A DNA stretch of 64,000 nucleotides from Candidatus Pantoea varia (GCF_900115075.1 NZ_FOVG01000002.1:496001-560000), one strand, 5' to 3'; numbered from the stretch's first letter, positions 18,807-29,361 are shown. Made by a program: numbers and translations. Notes: generated by a model from the letters alone, not told the origin.

Positions 18807-21341
18807 ATGTCTGGGAACGATCGCGAACCAATAGGGCGCAAAGGTAAACCGTTGCCGCCGCGCAGCAGCGCGGGCCGGGGACGACGCAGGGATATCGAAC
18901 AGGATATCGATCAGGACGATTTTAATGATGACGAGGAGGAAGCGCCGGTGCCACGTAAAGGTAAAGGTGGAAAACCGCCGCGCGGCAAACGCCGTTGGCT
19001 GGGATGGTTAATTAAACTGTTCCTGGTGTTTGTGGTGGTCATGGTCGCATGGGGCATCTACCTCGACTCAGAAATTCGCAGCCGTATTGACGGTAAAGTG
19101 TGGCAACTGCCCGCTACCGTCTATGGCCGTATGGTCAGCCTGGAACCGGGCATGGCCTACAACAAAAGTGAAATGGTGGCGCTGCTGGAAGGGACTCAGT
19201 ATCGCGAAGTCTCCCGGATTACACGCCCTGGCGAGTTTTCGGTGAAGGGCAATACCATCGATCTGCTGCGTCGCCCGTTTGATTTCCCTGACAGTAAAGA
19301 AGGGCAGATCCACGCGCGCATGAGCTTCACGAAAGATGAGCTGAGCGAGATTAAAAACCTCGAAACCGGCCGTGATTTTGGCTTTTTCCGCCTCGATCCG
19401 CGCCTGATCACCATGCTGCAGTCGCCGAATGGTGAACAGCGTCTCTTCGTGCCACGCGCCGGTTTCCCGGATCTGCTGGTCGATACGCTGATCGCCACCG
19501 AAGATCGCCATTTCTATGAGCATGATGGCATCAGCCCGTACTCCATTGGTCGCGCCTTCCTGGCGAACATCACGGCCGGGAAAGCGGTGCAGGGCGGCAG
19601 TACGCTGACGCAGCAGCTGGTGAAGAACCTGTTCCTCACCAACGAGCGTTCGCTGTGGCGTAAAGCGCGTGAAGCGTATATGGCCGTGATCATGGATGCG
19701 CGCTACAGCAAAGATCGCATCCTGGAGCTCTACCTGAACGAGGTCTATCTCGGTCAGGCCGGCAGCGATCAGATTCGCGGTTTCCCGCTGGCGAGCCTCT
19801 ACTACTTCGGCCGTCCGGTAGATGAGCTGAGTCTGGATCAGCAGGCGATGCTGGTCGGCATGGTAAAAGGGGCGTCGCTCTATAACCCGTGGCGTAACCC
19901 GAAACTGGCGCTGGAACGACGCAACCTGGTGTTGCGCCTGTTGCAGCAGCAGAAAGTGATCGACCAGGAACTGTATGACATGCTGTCGGCGCGTCCATTG
20001 GGCGTGCAGCCGAAGGGGGGTGTGATCACGCCGCAGCCTGCCTTTATGCAGATGGTGCGTAACGAGCTTCAGGCGAAACTGGGCGACAAGGTGAAAGATC
20101 TCTCCGGCGTGAAGATCTTCACTACGCTGGATCCGGTGTCACAGGATGCGGCCGAAAAAGCGGTAATTGATGGCATCCCGACGCTGAAAAAACAGCGTGG
20201 CCTGAAAGATCTGGAAACTGCGATGGTGGTGGTTGACCGTTTCAGCGGCGAAGTCCGTGCCATGGTCGGCGGTGCTGATCCGCAGTACGCCGGTTACAAC
20301 CGTGCGCTGCAGGCGCGCCGCTCTATCGGTTCACTGGCGAAACCCGCGACCTACCTTACCGCACTGAGCCAGCCAAACAGCTACCGGCTGAACAGCTGGA
20401 TCGCCGATGAGCCCATTGCGCTGAAGCAGCCCAACGGCAGCATCTGGAAACCCATGAACGACGATCGTCGCTTCAGCGGAAAAGTGATGCTGGTGGATGC
20501 GCTGACCAACTCCATGAACGTGCCGACGGTTAACCTCGGTATGACGCTGGGGCTGGATGCGGTAGTCGATACCTGGAGCAAGCTGGGTGTGCCGAAAGAT
20601 CAGCTGCATCCGGTTCCGGCGATGCTGCTGGGTGCCATGAACCTGACGCCGGTAGAAGTGGCGCAGGCGTTCCAGTCGATCGCCAGCGGCGGAAACCGCG
20701 CGTCACTGTCAGCAGTGCGTTCGGTGATTGCGGAAGATGGCAGTGTGCTCTATCAGAGCTATCCGCAGGCAGAGCGTGTTGAACCGGCGCAGGCGGCTTA
20801 TCTGACGCTCTACACGATGCAGCAGGTCGCAGACCACGGTACCGCCCGTGCGCTGGGCGCGCGCTTCCCGAATGCGCATCTGGCCGGTAAAACCGGTACC
20901 ACTAACGACCTGATCGACAGCTGGTTTGCCGGTATCGATGGCAAAGAAGTGGCGATCACCTGGGTGGGACGCGATAACAACCAGCCGACCAAACTCTATG
21001 GGGCCAGCGGTGCGATGCAGCTCTATCGTCGCTACCTCGACATTCAGGCACCGATGCCGTTGCAGCTGACACCACCGGAAGATGTGTCGCTGATGAATGT
21101 GGATTCGGCCGGTAACTTTGTCTGTGGCACGGGCAGCAGCACCTGGCGTTCTCTGCCGGTGTGGGCGCTGGATCCGAACGCGCTGTGTCAGCAACAGCAG
21201 CAGCAGGTTCAGCAGCAGCAACAGCTGTTTGATCAGCAGCAACAGCAACAGCAGCCGCAACAACAACCGGCCCAGCAACCGCAGGAGCAGAAAGACAGCG
21301 ACGGCGTAGCAGGCTGGATTAAAGATATGTTTGGCAAATAA
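18807..21341 (+). CDS. mrcB: Penicillin-binding protein 1B
   Basis: A bifunctional class A peptidoglycan synthase of the inner membrane. At 844 residues it has the E. coli length. A charged cytoplasmic tail (1-62) precedes one transmembrane helix (about 64-87), the UB2H domain (LpoB docking), the glycosyltransferase domain with Glu232 in [12 protein letters not shown], and the transpeptidase domain with Ser509 in SLAK and Lys695 in KTGT. The C-terminus is glutamine-rich (residues about 793-830), then [18 protein letters not shown] at 18807 follows GGAGAAGAAAAG. It is probably monocistronic. Confidence 0.97.
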   Translation: MSGNDREPIGRKGKPLPPRSSAGRGRRRDIEQDIDQDDFNDDEEEAPVPRKGKGGKPPRGKRRWLGWLIKLFLVFVVVMVAWGIYLDSEIRSRIDGKVWQLPATVYGRMVSLEPGMAYNKSEMVALLEGTQYREVSRITRPGEFSVKGNTIDLLRRPFDFPDSKEGQIHARMSFTKDELSEIKNLETGRDFGFFRLDPRLITMLQSPNGEQRLFVPRAGFPDLLVDTLIATEDRHFYEHDGISPYSIGRAFLANITAGKAVQGGSTLTQQLVKNLFLTNERSLWRKAREAYMAVIMDARYSKDRILELYLNEVYLGQAGSDQIRGFPLASLYYFGRPVDELSLDQQAMLVGMVKGASLYNPWRNPKLALERRNLVLRLLQQQKVIDQELYDMLSARPLGVQPKGGVITPQPAFMQMVRNELQAKLGDKVKDLSGVKIFTTLDPVSQDAAEKAVIDGIPTLKKQRGLKDLETAMVVVDRFSGEVRAMVGGADPQYAGYNRALQARRSIGSLAKPATYLTALSQPNSYRLNSWIADEPIALKQPNGSIWKPMNDDRRFSGKVMLVDALTNSMNVPTVNLGMTLGLDAVVDTWSKLGVPKDQLHPVPAMLLGAMNLTPVEVAQAFQSIASGGNRASLSAVRSVIAEDGSVLYQSYPQAERVEPAQAAYLTLYTMQQVADHGTARALGARFPNAHLAGKTGTTNDLIDSWFAGIDGKEVAITWVGRDNNQPTKLYGASGAMQLYRRYLDIQAPMPLQLTPPEDVSLMNVDSAGNFVCGTGSSTWRSLPVWALDPNALCQQQQQQVQQQQQLFDQQQQQQQPQQQPAQQPQEQKDSDGVAGWIKDMFGK

Positions 21342-21360
21342 ATCAGTCAGACAGGTTAAA

Positions 21361-21386
21361 AAGGGCGCTTCGGCGCCCTTTTTTTG
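21361..21386 (+). terminator. Intrinsic terminator of mrcB
   Basis: Stem AAGGGCGC / GCGCCCTT with a UUCG tetraloop, followed by seven T. Confidence 0.95.
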
Positions 21387-21479
21387 TTGCTGATCAATAC
21401 GCATCAATCGCCCTGCAAACGGCGTCACTACTGGGATTTCTTCTTGCAGTGCCCGCTGAAGTTCGCATATTATCTAATC

Positions 21480-21498
21480 CGTTATAATAATCATTATC
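21480..21498 (+). promoter_or_regulatory. Fur-box-like site upstream of fhuA
   Basis: The 19 bases match the GATAATGATAATCATTATC consensus at 15 positions, including the complete right half AATCATTATC. It lies 43 bp before the fhuA ATG, where Fur would block transcription when iron is plentiful. No other site in the gap competes with it. Confidence 0.75.
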
Positions 21499-21541
21499 GT
21501 TTCGATTCGCTCTCCTGAGCCTTTTTAAGAGACACCTTTTT

Positions 21542-23746
21542 ATGAATGCGCGAACGACTTTTGCAGACAACACCAAAAAAACATTTTCCCGACCGCTTCT
21601 GGGCGTCATGATCTCACTGAGCCTGAGCACCTCGCTTTACGCCGCACAGCCGGAGACCATGGTGGTCTCGGCGGATGGCGGCAGCGGCGTCGAGGCGGAA
21701 AGCGCCTGGGGCCCGGCGCCGACCGTGGCAGCCAAACGCAGCGCCACCGGTACGAAAACCGATACGCCGATTGAAAAAAATCCGCAGTCAGTCTCCGTGG
21801 TCACCCGCGAAGAGATGGAGATGCGCAACGTGACCAGCGTGAAAGGGGCGTTTAACTATACGCCTGGCGTGCTGACCGGTAACCGCGGCAGCTCAGACGT
21901 GATTGATGCGTTGTCGATTCGCGGCTTCAGCGAAACCAACACCAATCAGTATATGGATGGCCTGAAACTGCAGGGGGATAACTACTCTGAGTTCGCCATC
22001 GACCCTTATTTCCTGGAGCGCGCCGAACTGCTGCGCGGTCCGGTGTCGGTGCTCTATGGCAAAAGCAATCCGGGCGGTGTGGTTTCGCTGGTGAGCAAGC
22101 GTCCGACTCAGGAGAGCCTGCGTGAAGTGCAGTTCCAGATGGGCAACGATAACCTCTTCTCGACCGGCTTTGATTTTGGCGGCGCGCTGGATGATGACGG
22201 CGTCTACAGCTATCGTCTGACCGGTCAGGCGCGCAGTCAGGATGCGCAGCAGGCGATGAACAAAGAGAAGCGCTACACCATCGCACCGGCTTTTAGCTGG
22301 CGTCCCGACGATCGGACCCGCGTTGACCTGCTGACCTATTTCCAGAACGAGCCAGAAACCGGCTACTACGGCTGGCTGCCGCGTCAGGGCACCGTAGTGC
22401 CTATCACCCGCGCCGATGGCAGCCAGTACAAACTGCCGACCAACTTTGATGAAGGCGAGCAGAGTAATAAGATTTCACGCACCACCAAAATGGTCGGTTA
22501 TAACGCCGAGCACAGCCTCAACGACACCTGGACGCTGCGCCAGAACCTGCGTTACGCCGACCTGCGCACCGATTACCGCAGTATTTACGGCAACGGTTTC
22601 CTGCCGGAGACTCAGCAAATCACGCGAGGTTCGGCCGTTTCAGAAGAGAAGCTCAATCAGTTTGCGGTCGATACCCAGGCGCAGGCGAAATTCGCCACCG
22701 GCCAGGTTGATCATACGCTGCTGCTGGGGGTGGACTTCCAGCGTACCCGCAATGATATCGATGCACAGTTTGGCTCAGCATCGAATCTGAATGCGGTAAA
22801 TCCGCAATATGGCGATACCAGCGTAACGCCATTTGCCGATCCCTATCAGCATCTCAACAAGCAGCGTCAGACCGGCCTCTATGCGCAGGATCAGATGGAG
22901 TGGAACCGCTGGGTGCTGACGCTGGGCGGCCGCTACGACTATGCCATGAACTCGGTTTACGATCGGGTGGCGGATAGCGTTGATCGCCAGAACGATCAGG
23001 CGTTTACCTGGCGCGGCGGTGTGAACTATGTGTTTGATAACGGCATCGCACCTTATTTCAGCTACAGCGAAGCCTTTATTCCAAACGCGGGTTCGACCTA
23101 TGACGGTCAGGCGTTTGATCCGTCACGCGCTAAACAGTATGAAGCGGGCGTGAAATATGTACCGAAAGATCGCCCGGTGGTGCTCACCGCAGCGCTTTAT
23201 CAGCTGACCAAAACCAAAAATCTGACGGCCGATCCCGATCCCGATAGAACGCTTTTCAGCGTGCAGAGCGGTGAAATCCGGTCGCGCGGCGTAGAGCTGG
23301 AAGCGAAAGCGGCGCTCAATGCCAACGTTAACCTGACGGCCTCTTACACCTATACCGATGCGGAATATACCGAAGACACGTCGCTTAAAGGCAAAACGCC
23401 GGTGCAGGTGCCGAAACATATGGCCTCACTTTGGAGTGATTACACCTTCCATGAGACAGCCCTTTCGGGTGTGACGCTGGGCGCGGGTGTACGTTATGTC
23501 GGCGAGAGCCAGGGGCTCTACAGCACCGGCACCGAGCAGAACCAGAACTTTAAGGTTGCCGGTTACACCACGGTGGATGCGGCGCTGAAATATGACCTCG
23601 GTCGTTTCGGTCTGCCTGGCTCGACGGTGGGCGTTAACGTCAACAATCTGTTCAACCGCGAGTATGTCGCCAGCTGCTACCGTGAATACGCCTGTTACTG
23701 GGGCGCGGAGCGTAAGATTGTTGGCACCGCGACCTTCAGGTTCTGA
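21542..23746 (+). CDS. fhuA: TonB-dependent ferrichrome receptor FhuA
   Basis: A 22-strand outer-membrane barrel with an N-terminal plug that takes up ferrichrome using TonB energy. It has 734 residues against 747 for the E. coli precursor. After a signal peptide ending near LYAAQP, the TonB box is ETMVVSA. The plug follows (SVVTREEMEMRNV, GVLTGNRGSSD, IRGF, ERAELLRGPVSVLYGKSNPGG), and the C-terminus ends in Phe as outer-membrane proteins require (GTATFRF). It is first in fhuACDB, behind a Fur-like site. Ferrichrome specificity is inferred from the linked fhuCDB genes. Confidence 0.94.
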   Translation: MNARTTFADNTKKTFSRPLLGVMISLSLSTSLYAAQPETMVVSADGGSGVEAESAWGPAPTVAAKRSATGTKTDTPIEKNPQSVSVVTREEMEMRNVTSVKGAFNYTPGVLTGNRGSSDVIDALSIRGFSETNTNQYMDGLKLQGDNYSEFAIDPYFLERAELLRGPVSVLYGKSNPGGVVSLVSKRPTQESLREVQFQMGNDNLFSTGFDFGGALDDDGVYSYRLTGQARSQDAQQAMNKEKRYTIAPAFSWRPDDRTRVDLLTYFQNEPETGYYGWLPRQGTVVPITRADGSQYKLPTNFDEGEQSNKISRTTKMVGYNAEHSLNDTWTLRQNLRYADLRTDYRSIYGNGFLPETQQITRGSAVSEEKLNQFAVDTQAQAKFATGQVDHTLLLGVDFQRTRNDIDAQFGSASNLNAVNPQYGDTSVTPFADPYQHLNKQRQTGLYAQDQMEWNRWVLTLGGRYDYAMNSVYDRVADSVDRQNDQAFTWRGGVNYVFDNGIAPYFSYSEAFIPNAGSTYDGQAFDPSRAKQYEAGVKYVPKDRPVVLTAALYQLTKTKNLTADPDPDRTLFSVQSGEIRSRGVELEAKAALNANVNLTASYTYTDAEYTEDTSLKGKTPVQVPKHMASLWSDYTFHETALSGVTLGAGVRYVGESQGLYSTGTEQNQNFKVAGYTTVDAALKYDLGRFGLPGSTVGVNVNNLFNREYVASCYREYACYWGAERKIVGTATFRF

Positions 23747-23752
23747 TTTAAC

Positions 23753-23770
23753 CGGGCGCTCCGGCGCCCG
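23753..23770 (+). other. Intercistronic hairpin between fhuA and fhuC
   Basis: Stem CGGGCGC / GCGCCCG with TCCG loop, seven base pairs, seven bases after the fhuA stop. There is no clean U-run, so it may stabilise the fhuA message or partly attenuate fhuCDB rather than terminate. Confidence 0.6.
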
Positions 23771-23789
23771 TTCGTTCACAGGGATAACC

Positions 23790-24584
23790 ATGCCGTATCC
23801 GCACGCAGAAGAGGCAACCTTTACGCTGGCAAACGCCAGTTTTGAGGTGCCCGGCCGTACTCTCCTTCAGCCACTCTCGCTGACTTTTCCACCGGGTAAA
23901 ATGACCGCGCTGATTGGTCATAACGGCTCCGGTAAGTCGACGCTGTTAAAAATGCTGGGGCGTCATCATCTGGCCAGCAGTGGAGAGGTGCTGCTGAATC
24001 AGCAGCCGGTTGGGCGCTGGAACAGCAAAGCCTTTGCCCGCGAGGTGGCCTATCTGCCGCAGCAGTTACCGGCCGCCGAAGGGATGACCGTCCGGGAGCT
24101 GGTGGCGATTGGCCGCTATCCGTGGCACGGCGCGCTGGGACGGTTCGGACAGGAAGACCGCGATCGGGTAGAGGATGCGATTGCCCAGGTCGGGCTGAAT
24201 CCCTTTGCGGGTCGGCTGGTGGATAGCCTGTCGGGCGGTGAGCGTCAGCGTGCCTGGCTGGCGATGATGGTGGCGCAGAACAGCCGCTGTCTGCTGCTGG
24301 ATGAACCGACGTCGGCGCTGGATATCGCCCATCAGGTTGAGGTGCTGGCGCTGATAAAAGATCTGAGTCAGCAGCGCGGCTTAACCGTGATTGCGGTGCT
24401 GCATGATATCAATATGGCAGCACGCTACTGCGATCATCTGGTGGCGCTGCGTCAGGGCACAATGATTGCCGAAGGTGACGCGGCGGCGATTATGCAGCCT
24501 GAGGTGCTTGGTGCGATTTATGGCATCCCGATGGGCATTTTACCGCACCCGCAGGGCGGCGCGCCGGTTAGTTTTGTCTGTTAA
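23790..24584 (+). CDS. fhuC: Ferrichrome ABC transporter ATPase FhuC
   Basis: The ATPase of the hydroxamate-siderophore importer, working with FhuB in the inner membrane. It has 264 residues (E. coli 265). Walker A GHNGSGKST, signature LSGGERQR, Walker B CLLLDEPTSALD and switch His in VLHDINMA are all present. The ATG at 23790 (MPYPHAEEAT) is right; the frame runs open back into fhuA without homology. It sits 43 bp after fhuA and 7 bp before fhuD. Confidence 0.96.
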   Translation: MPYPHAEEATFTLANASFEVPGRTLLQPLSLTFPPGKMTALIGHNGSGKSTLLKMLGRHHLASSGEVLLNQQPVGRWNSKAFAREVAYLPQQLPAAEGMTVRELVAIGRYPWHGALGRFGQEDRDRVEDAIAQVGLNPFAGRLVDSLSGGERQRAWLAMMVAQNSRCLLLDEPTSALDIAHQVEVLALIKDLSQQRGLTVIAVLHDINMAARYCDHLVALRQGTMIAEGDAAAIMQPEVLGAIYGIPMGILPHPQGGAPVSFVC

Positions 24585-24591
24585 GGAAAGG

Positions 24592-25473
24592 ATGATGCCC
24601 GATCTTTATCGCCGCCGACTATTGCTGGCGCTGGTGGCCTCGCCACTGTTTTGCGCACGTCCTCTGCGTGCCGCCACGCCGAATCCGGGCCGGATTATTG
24701 CACTGGAGTGGCTTCCCACCGAACTGCTGATAGCCCTGGGCGTCACGCCCTGGGGTGTGGCCGATCTGCATAACTACAACATCTGGGTAGGAGAGCCGCC
24801 GCTGCCTGCGGGCGTGATCGATGTGGGTCTGCGCACCGAACCCAATCTTGAGCTGATGGCGCAAATGCAGCCGTCGCTGATCCTCTGCTCCAACGGCTAC
24901 GGCCCACCTAAAGAGAAACTGACGCGCATCGCACCGATCATGGGCTTCGACCTTCACAGCGGCGACGGAAAACCTTTTACCGCCGCACGCACATCGCTGC
25001 GTCAGCTGGCGGCGCGCCTCGGCGTAAGCGATCGGGCGGAGCAGCATCTGCGCGAGGTCGATGCTCAACTGGCGGCGGCCCGCGTGCGGCTGGCACCCTA
25101 TGCCGGACGCACGATTCTGCTGATGTCGCTGCTCGACAGTCGTCACGCCATTACCTTCGGCCAAAACAGTCTGTTTCTGGAAGTGATGACCCTGCTGGGC
25201 CTGAAAAATGGCTGGCAGGGCGAGACTAACTTCTGGGGCAGCGCGGTGATCGGCATTGAACAGCTGGTGCAGGCCGGGGATGTGGATGTCATCTGTTTCG
25301 ATCATGACAATGACGTGGAGATGCAGCAACTGATGCGCAGCCCGTTGTGGCAGGCCATGCCGTTTGTACGCACCGGACGCTTTCAGCGCGTCCCGGCGGT
25401 CTGGTATTACGGTGCAACGCTCTCGGCGCTGCACTTTGTTCGCGTGCTGGAACGCGCGCTGGAGACGCACTGA
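24592..25473 (+). CDS. fhuD: Fe(3+)-hydroxamate periplasmic binding protein FhuD
   Basis: Delivers ferric hydroxamates from FhuA to FhuB in the periplasm. It has 293 residues. The N-terminus (YRRRLLLALVASPLFCARPLRA) is a signal with a twin-arginine-like RRR; E. coli FhuD is similar. Ligand-domain stretches EWLPTELLIALG, DVGLRTEPNLELM and QGETNFWGSA match the family. Two adjacent ATGs (24592, 24595) follow AAGGAAAGG. The stop overlaps the fhuB ATG by one base (TGATG). Confidence 0.95.
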   Translation: MMPDLYRRRLLLALVASPLFCARPLRAATPNPGRIIALEWLPTELLIALGVTPWGVADLHNYNIWVGEPPLPAGVIDVGLRTEPNLELMAQMQPSLILCSNGYGPPKEKLTRIAPIMGFDLHSGDGKPFTAARTSLRQLAARLGVSDRAEQHLREVDAQLAAARVRLAPYAGRTILLMSLLDSRHAITFGQNSLFLEVMTLLGLKNGWQGETNFWGSAVIGIEQLVQAGDVDVICFDHDNDVEMQQLMRSPLWQAMPFVRTGRFQRVPAVWYYGATLSALHFVRVLERALETH

Positions 25474-27452
25474 TGCGCCATGCTCTGTTTCCCGCAGGCC
25501 TCCTCAGCCTGCTGTTTCTGCTTTCACTCAGCCTGACGCTGGTTAATCTGCACCAGGCGCTGCCACAGGCAGAGTGGTGGCAGGCATTCTGGTCACCGGC
25601 AGTCGATAGCCTGCCGCAGATGGTGTTTCACTACAGCCTGTTACCGCGCACGGCGCTGGCGCTGCTGGTGGGCGCCGGGCTGGGTCTTGCCGGTCTGCTG
25701 TTTCAGCAGATCTTGCGGAATCCGCTGGCGGAGCCGACCACGCTGGGTGTCTCTTCCGGCGCACAGCTGGGTATTACTGTGGCGACGCTGTGGCATCTGC
25801 CGGGCGGGGCGCTGACACAACAGTTTGCTGCGCTTAGCGGTGCGCTGCTGGTGGCCGCGCTGGTGTTTGGGGTGGCCTGGGGCAAACGTCTGTCGCCGGT
25901 GACGCTGATTCTGGCCGGGCTGGTGCTGAGTTTCTACAGCGGCGCGGTGAATCAAATCTTCGCTATCTTCAATCACGATCAGCTGCAAAACATGTTTCTG
26001 TGGAGCACCGGCGCGCTGAATCAGATGAGCTGGGAGAATGTGCAGCAACTCTGGCCGCGTCTGCTGCTGGCGTTTGTGCTGGCGCTGGCGCTGCTGCGTC
26101 CGCTGACGCTGATGGGGCTGGATGATGGTGTAGCCAAAAACCTGGGGCTGGCGCTTTCTGTCGCGCGTATCGGTGGCCTCGGGCTGGCGATCCTGCTCAG
26201 CGCACAGCTGGTGAATGTCGCCGGTATCATCGGTTTTATCGGGCTGTTTGCGCCGCTGCTGGCGAAGCTGCTGGGTGGAAGACGGCTCCTCAGCCGGATG
26301 CTGCTGGCACCGCTGACAGGCGCGCTGCTGCTATGGCTGGCCGACAGTTGCGTGTTATGGCTTAGCGCGCACTGGCGCGATATCCCGACCGGCACGGCTA
26401 CGGCGCTGCTTGGCGTACCGATTCTGCTGTGGCTGCTGCCACGACTGCGTACCGGTTCGGTGCCGCCTGCTCTGAATCAGGGTGACCACGTGCCCGCCGA
26501 ACGACAGAACCTGCTGCGCTGGGCGCTGATTGGCCTCGCTGTTCTGGCCCTGCTGGCGTGGGGTGGTCTGGCGTTTGGGCGTGATGCGCAGGGCTGGATC
26601 TGGTCAGCGGGCGAGATGCTGCAGTCGCTACTGCCGTGGCGCGCGCCGCGCGTGCTGGCTGCGCTGGTGACCGGTCTGATGCTGGGCGTAGCGGGGACTC
26701 TGATTCAGCGGCTGACCGGCAATCCCATGGCCAGCCCGGAAGTGCTGGGCATCAGTTCGGGTGCTGCCTGTGGTGTCGTCGTCATGATGTTTTTTGTGCC
26801 GGGCGATGCGATGGCATGGCTGCTGCCCGCCGGGGCGCTAGGGGCCGCGCTGACGCTGCTGGTGATCATGGCGGTAGCCAGTCGTGGCGGCTTTTCGCCA
26901 GAGCGGATGCTGCTGGCAGGCATGGCGCTTAACAGCGCCTTTGTCACCTTGCTGATGCTGCTGCTGGCGAGTGGCGATCCGCGTATGGGCGGGCTGTTGA
27001 GCTGGATCTCCGGCTCGACCTATAACATCAGCGGCAGTCAGGCGATTCAGAGCGCTGTCTGTGCGCTGCTGCTGGTCTCGCTGGCACCGCTGGCGAGCCG
27101 CTGGCTGACGCTGCTGCCGCTGGGAAGTCCCACTGCACGCTCGGCCGGCATGGCGTTAACGCCCGCGCGGCTGAGTCTGCTGCTGCTGGCGGCCGCGCTG
27201 ACCGCCAGCGCGACGCTCACTATCGGCCCGCTGAGTTTTGTCGGACTGATGGCACCGCATATGGCGCGCATGCTGGGATTCCGGCGCGCCTTGCCGCAAC
27301 TGCTGCTGTCGGGATTGCTGGGGGGAGGATTGATGGTGCTGGCTGACTGGTGCGGGCGGATGCTGTCGTTTCCGGATCAAATCCCAGCCGGGCTGATGGC
27401 GACGTTTTTAGGTGCGCCTTACTTTATCTGGCTGCTACGGCGTTCAGGTTAA
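25473..27452 (+). CDS. fhuB: Fe(3+)-hydroxamate ABC transporter permease FhuB
   Basis: The inner-membrane channel of the importer. At 659 residues it is a tandem fusion of two FecCD-type permease halves (about 1-330 and 345-659), each with roughly ten membrane segments and an ATPase-contact EAA-like loop (FIGLFAPLLAKLLGG and FVGLMAPHMARMLGF). The double-length form is specific to FhuB and matches the single fhuB gene here. Its start overlaps the fhuD stop. A terminator shared with hemL follows. Confidence 0.96.
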   Translation: MRHALFPAGLLSLLFLLSLSLTLVNLHQALPQAEWWQAFWSPAVDSLPQMVFHYSLLPRTALALLVGAGLGLAGLLFQQILRNPLAEPTTLGVSSGAQLGITVATLWHLPGGALTQQFAALSGALLVAALVFGVAWGKRLSPVTLILAGLVLSFYSGAVNQIFAIFNHDQLQNMFLWSTGALNQMSWENVQQLWPRLLLAFVLALALLRPLTLMGLDDGVAKNLGLALSVARIGGLGLAILLSAQLVNVAGIIGFIGLFAPLLAKLLGGRRLLSRMLLAPLTGALLLWLADSCVLWLSAHWRDIPTGTATALLGVPILLWLLPRLRTGSVPPALNQGDHVPAERQNLLRWALIGLAVLALLAWGGLAFGRDAQGWIWSAGEMLQSLLPWRAPRVLAALVTGLMLGVAGTLIQRLTGNPMASPEVLGISSGAACGVVVMMFFVPGDAMAWLLPAGALGAALTLLVIMAVASRGGFSPERMLLAGMALNSAFVTLLMLLLASGDPRMGGLLSWISGSTYNISGSQAIQSAVCALLLVSLAPLASRWLTLLPLGSPTARSAGMALTPARLSLLLLAAALTASATLTIGPLSFVGLMAPHMARMLGFRRALPQLLLSGLLGGGLMVLADWCGRMLSFPDQIPAGLMATFLGAPYFIWLLRRSG

Positions 27453-27487
27453 AAAAAAAGACCGGCGCAAGCCGGTCTTCATCTTTA
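27451..27487. terminator. Shared terminator of fhuACDB and hemL
   Basis: Perfect 8-bp stem AGACCGGC (27459-27466) / GCCGGTCT (27471-27478) with GCAA loop. On the minus strand it is followed by nine T, strong for hemL; on the plus strand only TCATCTTT follows. Confidence 0.92.
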
Positions 27488-27499
27488 ACGTTGCCGAAA

Positions 27500-28780
27500 T
27501 TACAGCTTCGCGAAACAACGACGCGCGGCGTCGACAGTGCGCTGAATATCTTCTTCGCTGTGCGCAAGCGACATAAAGCCTGCTTCATAAGCGGATGGCG
27601 CAAAGTAAACGCCTTCCTCCAGCATCAGATGGAAGAAGGTTTTAAAGCGCTCCACATCGCAGCGTGTCACATCGGCGTAACAGGTCACGCTGTCAGCATC
27701 GGTGAAGAACAGGCCGAACATCCCGCCAACATGGTTAATCACCAGCGGGATATTTTGCTGTTGTGCTGCTTCGCGCAGACCCTCTGCCAGCTTACGGGTC
27801 AGGGCATCCAGTTTGTCGTGAGTGCCAGGCTGTGCGATCTGTGTCAGGCAGGCAAAACCCGCAGCCATAGCGATCGGATTACCGGAAAGCGTCCCCGCCT
27901 GATAAACCGGGCCGGTCGGAGCCAGCGCGGCCATGACTTCGCGACGGCCACCGAATGCGCCGACTGGCATACCGCCACCGATTATTTTTCCGAGGCAGGT
28001 TAAGTCAGGACGCACATTGTAGTGAGCCTGTGCGCCGCCCAGCGCGACGCGGAAACCGGTCATCACTTCATCGATAATCAGCAGTGCGCCGTACTCATCA
28101 CAGAGCGCGCGCAGGCCTGGCAGGAACGCCGGCTGTGGCGGGATGCAGTTCATGTTACCCGCGACCGGCTCGACGATGATGGCAGCGATGGCATCAGGAT
28201 ATTGCTCGAAGGCGTTGCGCACCGAGTCGAGATCGTTAAAGGTACAGGTCAGGGTATGTTTAGCGAAATCGGCCGGTACGCCCGGCGAGTTTGGCTGACC
28301 CAGCGTCAGGGCACCGGAACCAGCTTTCACCAGCAGATGATCGGCATGGCCATGATAACAGCCTTCAAACTTGATGATTTTATCGCGGCCGGTAAAGCCA
28401 CGCGCCAGACGAATCGCGCTCATGGTCGCTTCGGTGCCGGAGTTAACCATCCGCACCATCTCCATGCTCGGCACCAGCTCACACACTAGCTGCGCCATCG
28501 TCACTTCCATTTCGGTCGGGGCACCAAAGCTCAGGCCGCGCTGGGCCGCTTCGATCACGGCATTGCGGATCGCTGCGTTGTTATGGCCCAGCACCATCGG
28601 ACCCCATGAGCCGACATAGTCGATATAGGCTTTGCCATCGGCGTCATAAAGATACGCGCCATCAGCGTGCTCAATAAACAGCGGAACGCCGCCCACACCG
28701 GTAAATGCGCGTACTGGCGAGTTTACCCCACCCGGAATCAGGCGTTGTGCCTCGGCAAACAGTTGTTCGGACTTACTCAT
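27500..28780 (-). CDS. hemL: Glutamate-1-semialdehyde 2,1-aminomutase
   Basis: A PLP enzyme converting glutamate-1-semialdehyde to 5-aminolevulinate, the C5-pathway entry to haem. It has 426 residues, equal to E. coli. The Schiff-base lysine is Lys265 in [34 protein letters not shown] and [13 protein letters not shown] are conserved. I use the ATG at 28780 ([12 protein letters not shown]); the frame is open 12 codons further. E. coli has clcA between hemL and erpA; here they are adjacent and divergent. Confidence 0.97.
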   Translation of the reverse strand: MSKSEQLFAEAQRLIPGGVNSPVRAFTGVGGVPLFIEHADGAYLYDADGKAYIDYVGSWGPMVLGHNNAAIRNAVIEAAQRGLSFGAPTEMEVTMAQLVCELVPSMEMVRMVNSGTEATMSAIRLARGFTGRDKIIKFEGCYHGHADHLLVKAGSGALTLGQPNSPGVPADFAKHTLTCTFNDLDSVRNAFEQYPDAIAAIIVEPVAGNMNCIPPQPAFLPGLRALCDEYGALLIIDEVMTGFRVALGGAQAHYNVRPDLTCLGKIIGGGMPVGAFGGRREVMAALAPTGPVYQAGTLSGNPIAMAAGFACLTQIAQPGTHDKLDALTRKLAEGLREAAQQQNIPLVINHVGGMFGLFFTDADSVTCYADVTRCDVERFKTFFHLMLEEGVYFAPSAYEAGFMSLAHSEEDIQRTVDAARRCFAKL

Positions 28781-28906
28781 TTTCGGCTCCAGCGGTTCAG
28801 AAAAATATTGCGCCATTCTACGGAAGAGGGGCAGCAGACGAAAGGTTGATTCGCCCTCTGTGCCCCTAACCGGAGTGAAAGCGGCACAGAGTGCGAAGGG
28901 CAGAGC

Positions 28907-28935
28907 TTGATTGCGCTGAGGTGCTGGCTGATAAT
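28907..28935 (+). promoter_or_regulatory. Sigma-70 promoter of erpA
   Basis: TTGATT (28907-28912) and GATAAT (28930-28935) with an exact 17-bp spacer, 49 bp before the erpA ATG. A short AGGTC/GACCT stem lies in the leader. IscR control, known in E. coli, is not decided by what I see. Confidence 0.7.
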
Positions 28936-28983
28936 AGCGTAATTAAGGTCGTTTTCTGACCTGGGCGTTTACCGGAGTAAAAC

Positions 28984-29331
28984 ATGAGTGATGAAGTAGT
29001 AGCACTGCCGTTGCAGTTTACCGACGCCGCAGCCACCAAGGTGAAGAACCTGATTGCCGACGAAGAGAACCCGGCGCTGAAACTTCGCGTCTATATCACC
29101 GGTGGCGGTTGCAGTGGTTTCCAGTATGGCTTCACCTTTGACGACCAGATGAACGATGGCGACATGACGATTGAAAAGCAGGGCGTCTCGCTGGTGGTTG
29201 ACCCGATGAGCCTGCAATATCTGGTGGGGGGTTCGGTGGATTACACGGAAGGCCTGGAAGGATCGCGCTTTATCGTGACCAATCCGAATGCCAAAACCAC
29301 CTGTGGCTGTGGCTCTTCGTTCAGTATCTGA
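28984..29331 (+). CDS. erpA: Iron-sulfur cluster insertion protein ErpA
   Basis: An A-type carrier that delivers Fe-S clusters to apoproteins, including isoprenoid enzymes IspG/IspH. It has 115 residues. The three cluster-binding cysteines are Cys43 ([10 protein letters not shown]), Cys107 and Cys109 ([10 protein letters not shown]). It is monocistronic, divergent from hemL. A 19-bp palindrome follows the stop. Confidence 0.97.
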   Translation: MSDEVVALPLQFTDAAATKVKNLIADEENPALKLRVYITGGGCSGFQYGFTFDDQMNDGDMTIEKQGVSLVVDPMSLQYLVGGSVDYTEGLEGSRFIVTNPNAKTTCGCGSSFSI

Positions 29332-29338
29332 TCATGCA

Positions 29339-29357
29339 GGCCGTCACCGTGACGGCC
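29339..29357. terminator. Palindrome after erpA, possible terminator
   Basis: GGCCGTCAC and GTGACGGCC flank a single C. It lies between the convergent erpA and the small secreted-protein gene. Neither strand has a real U-run, so termination is only suggested by position. Confidence 0.4.
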
Positions 29358-29361
29358 TCGT

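Noticed and set aside
20709..21428. 239-codon minus-strand open frame with long leucine runs
   Set aside because: It is antisense to mrcB; the leucines are just the complement of the Gln codon repeats.
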